The notes below the pieces were generated by a model. It searched no databases, had not been told where the DNA came from, and saw only the letters and a program-made list of their open reading frames with translations. Both the position numbers and the translations under genes were made by a program. DNA of 6,744 bases from JBKHBQ01 sp046542305 (GTDB taxonomy: Bacteria > Bacteroidota > Bacteroidia > Bacteroidales > 4484-276), in NCBI GenBank assembly GCA_046542305.1, contig JBKHBQ010000216.1:1-6744 (forward strand), written 5' to 3'. Below are positions 5,351-6,744 of this stretch, piece by piece. Every line of letters begins with the position of its first letter. The stretch's first letter is position 1.

Positions 5351-5372
5351 ATCCAAATAACTTTTTTTACCC

Positions 5373-6744
5373 TTAACTTTTTTCCTTCTTCATCCCCTGC
5401 GCCTGAATAGCGGTAATGACGACGGTGTTGACGATGTCCTTGACGAGGCAGCCGCGGCTGAGGTCGTTAACGGGTTTGTTGAGGCCCTGGAGGATCGGTC
5501 CGATGGCCACGGCGCCGGCGGCACGCTGTACGGCCTTGTAGGTATTGTTGCCGGTATTCAGATCGGGGAAGATGAATACGGTGGCGCGGCCTGCCACTTC
5601 GCTGTCGGGCATTTTTTGTTTGGCCACTGTGGGTTCGATGGCGGCATCGTACTGGATGGGGCCTTCGATCTTCAGGTCGGGACGGCGCTGACGTGCGATC
5701 TGGGTGGCTTTGCGCACCTTCTCCACCTCTTCGCCCTTTCCTGATGCCCCTGTTGAGTACGACAACATGGCCACACGCGGTTCGATGCCAAAATTAGCGG
5801 CCGTTTCTGCCGAGCTGATCGCGATATCGGCAAGCTGCTCAGCATTGGGATTGGGATTCACGGCGCAGTCGCCATACACCAGCACGCGATCTTCGAACGC
5901 CATCAGAAATGAGCTGGACACGATGGAAACACCCGGCTTGGTCTTAATAAACTCGAATGCCGGCCTGATGGTATGCTGGGTGGTGTGTGCGGCACCCGAC
6001 ACCATTCCGTCGGCGTGGCCCTTGTGCACCATCATGGTGCCGAGGTAGCTCACGTCGTACATCAGCTCGTAGGCCTGTTCCTTGGTGATGCCCTTGTGCT
6101 TGCGCAGGCGGTAGTATTCGGCGGCATATTCGTGTACAAGGTCGTTGTCGTACGGATCGATGATGTTTACGCCGGTGAGCTGCAACTGCAGGGCTGCGGC
6201 CTTTTTAAAAATTTCTTCTTCGTTTCCGAGCAAGGTGATATCCACCACATTGCGCTTGAGCAGGATCTCGGCGGCGCGAAGGATGCGTTCGTCGCCGGCT
6301 TCGGGCAGCACGATGTGTTTGCGGTCGGCGCGGGCGCGCTCGAACAGCTCGTATTCGAACATCACCGGAGTCACCACCTTCGACCGGGTAATCTTAATGA
6401 TCTGACCCAGCACATCCACATCCACATTGGCTTCGAAATGCCCGAGGGCGGCGGTCATCCTGCGTTCGTTTTCGGGCGCCAGCACCGGATGGATTCTGCT
6501 CACGGCCATGGCGGTTTCGTAGGTATCCTGTTTAACGCTGTAAACGGCCAGCGGAAGTTTCTGCAAACCTTCCATCATCCTGTTGAGCTGCACGCTTGGC
6601 ATGATGCCGCCGGTAAGCAGGATGCCGGCAATTTTGGGGAAATTATCCGCAAGCATCGACATGATGAGCCCGATAAGGATTTCGGTGCGGTCGCCGGGCG
6701 TGATTACCAGAATGCCTTTTGTGGTGTTCTCCAGCACATTTTCC
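5373..6744 (-). CDS. pta: Phosphate acetyltransferase, long form (partial, N-terminus beyond the window)
   Basis: Pta interconverts acetyl-CoA and phosphate with acetyl phosphate and CoA, the first step of acetate production with acetate kinase, in the cytoplasm. The frame is open to the right edge, and 456 residues are visible counting from the first full codon at 6743. A GTG at 6735-6737 lies inside homologous sequence and is not a start. The visible N-terminal part (about 1-120) is a DRTGG domain (ITPGDRTEIL, 14-23). From about 128 to 452 comes the PTA_PTB catalytic domain with YGDCAVNPNPNAEQLADIA (290-308), MLSYSTG (326-332), FIFPDLNTGN (390-399) and IGPILQGLNKPVNDLSRG (414-431). The DRTGG domain marks the long type of about 690-710 residues, so roughly 240 residues (a P-loop, BioD-like domain) are missing at the edge. 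No ackA follows downstream. Confidence 0.96.
   Translation of the reverse strand, partial: ENVLENTTKGILVITPGDRTEILIGLIMSMLADNFPKIAGILLTGGIMPSVQLNRMMEGLQKLPLAVYSVKQDTYETAMAVSRIHPVLAPENERRMTAALGHFEANVDVDVLGQIIKITRSKVVTPVMFEYELFERARADRKHIVLPEAGDERILRAAEILLKRNVVDITLLGNEEEIFKKAAALQLQLTGVNIIDPYDNDLVHEYAAEYYRLRKHKGITKEQAYELMYDVSYLGTMMVHKGHADGMVSGAAHTTQHTIRPAFEFIKTKPGVSIVSSSFLMAFEDRVLVYGDCAVNPNPNAEQLADIAISSAETAANFGIEPRVAMLSYSTGASGKGEEVEKVRKATQIARQRRPDLKIEGPIQYDAAIEPTVAKQKMPDSEVAGRATVFIFPDLNTGNNTYKAVQRAAGAVAIGPILQGLNKPVNDLSRGCLVKDIVNTVVITAIQAQGMKKEKS

Larger units (their letters stand above)
4978..5372. other. 395-base intergenic region between pta and the SRPBCC gene
   Basis: No convincing gene is seen on either strand; the open frames are short and low in complexity. 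The region is AT-rich, with a perfect hairpin near the pta end (5322-5350) and a smaller inverted repeat at 5184-5206. The promoter of the SRPBCC gene should lie in its left part, but no clear TTTG/TAnnTTTG pair could be picked out. Confidence 0.6.

Overview
The window looks like a chromosomal piece of a member of the Bacteroidota. This is inferred from three things: gene starts without a clear Shine-Dalgarno sequence, several copies of the TAnnTTTG-type -7 promoter box, and protein sequences (MetX, a secreted MsrB-MsrA fusion, long-form Pta) that read like those of that phylum. All recognisable genes lie on the minus strand, so transcription runs from high to low coordinates. Species or family cannot be fixed from the sequence.

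In transcription order: the C-terminal two thirds of phosphate acetyltransferase (pta, acetate/acetyl-CoA metabolism) runs off the right edge. It is followed by a 395-base gap holding a perfect 13-bp hairpin. Next comes a membrane-anchored DUF2892-SRPBCC protein with a strong terminator, then a dispersed hairpin repeat. A secreted fused methionine sulfoxide reductase (MsrB then MsrA) follows, with its own terminator.

The stretch of about 1 kb between about 2106 and 3041 is different. It holds a 44-codon reading-frame remnant, a small VapB-type antitoxin-like gene with an in-frame piece resembling the end of a PIN toxin, and a cluster of REP-like palindromes. I read it as a decayed accessory patch between two housekeeping genes. 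After it come homoserine O-acetyltransferase (metX), a tRNA-Thr(CGU) with its own promoter box and terminator, and a likely two-gene unit: a YjlB-type cupin and a PEBP/YbhB-family protein cut by the left edge.

Most genes are stand-alone housekeeping units separated by terminators; only cupin-PEBP (44-bp gap) looks like an operon. No clearly new multi-gene system is visible. The most interesting material is non-coding: two REP-like hairpins with the same core but different, still self-complementary outer arms, and a larger repeat present twice with very different interiors.
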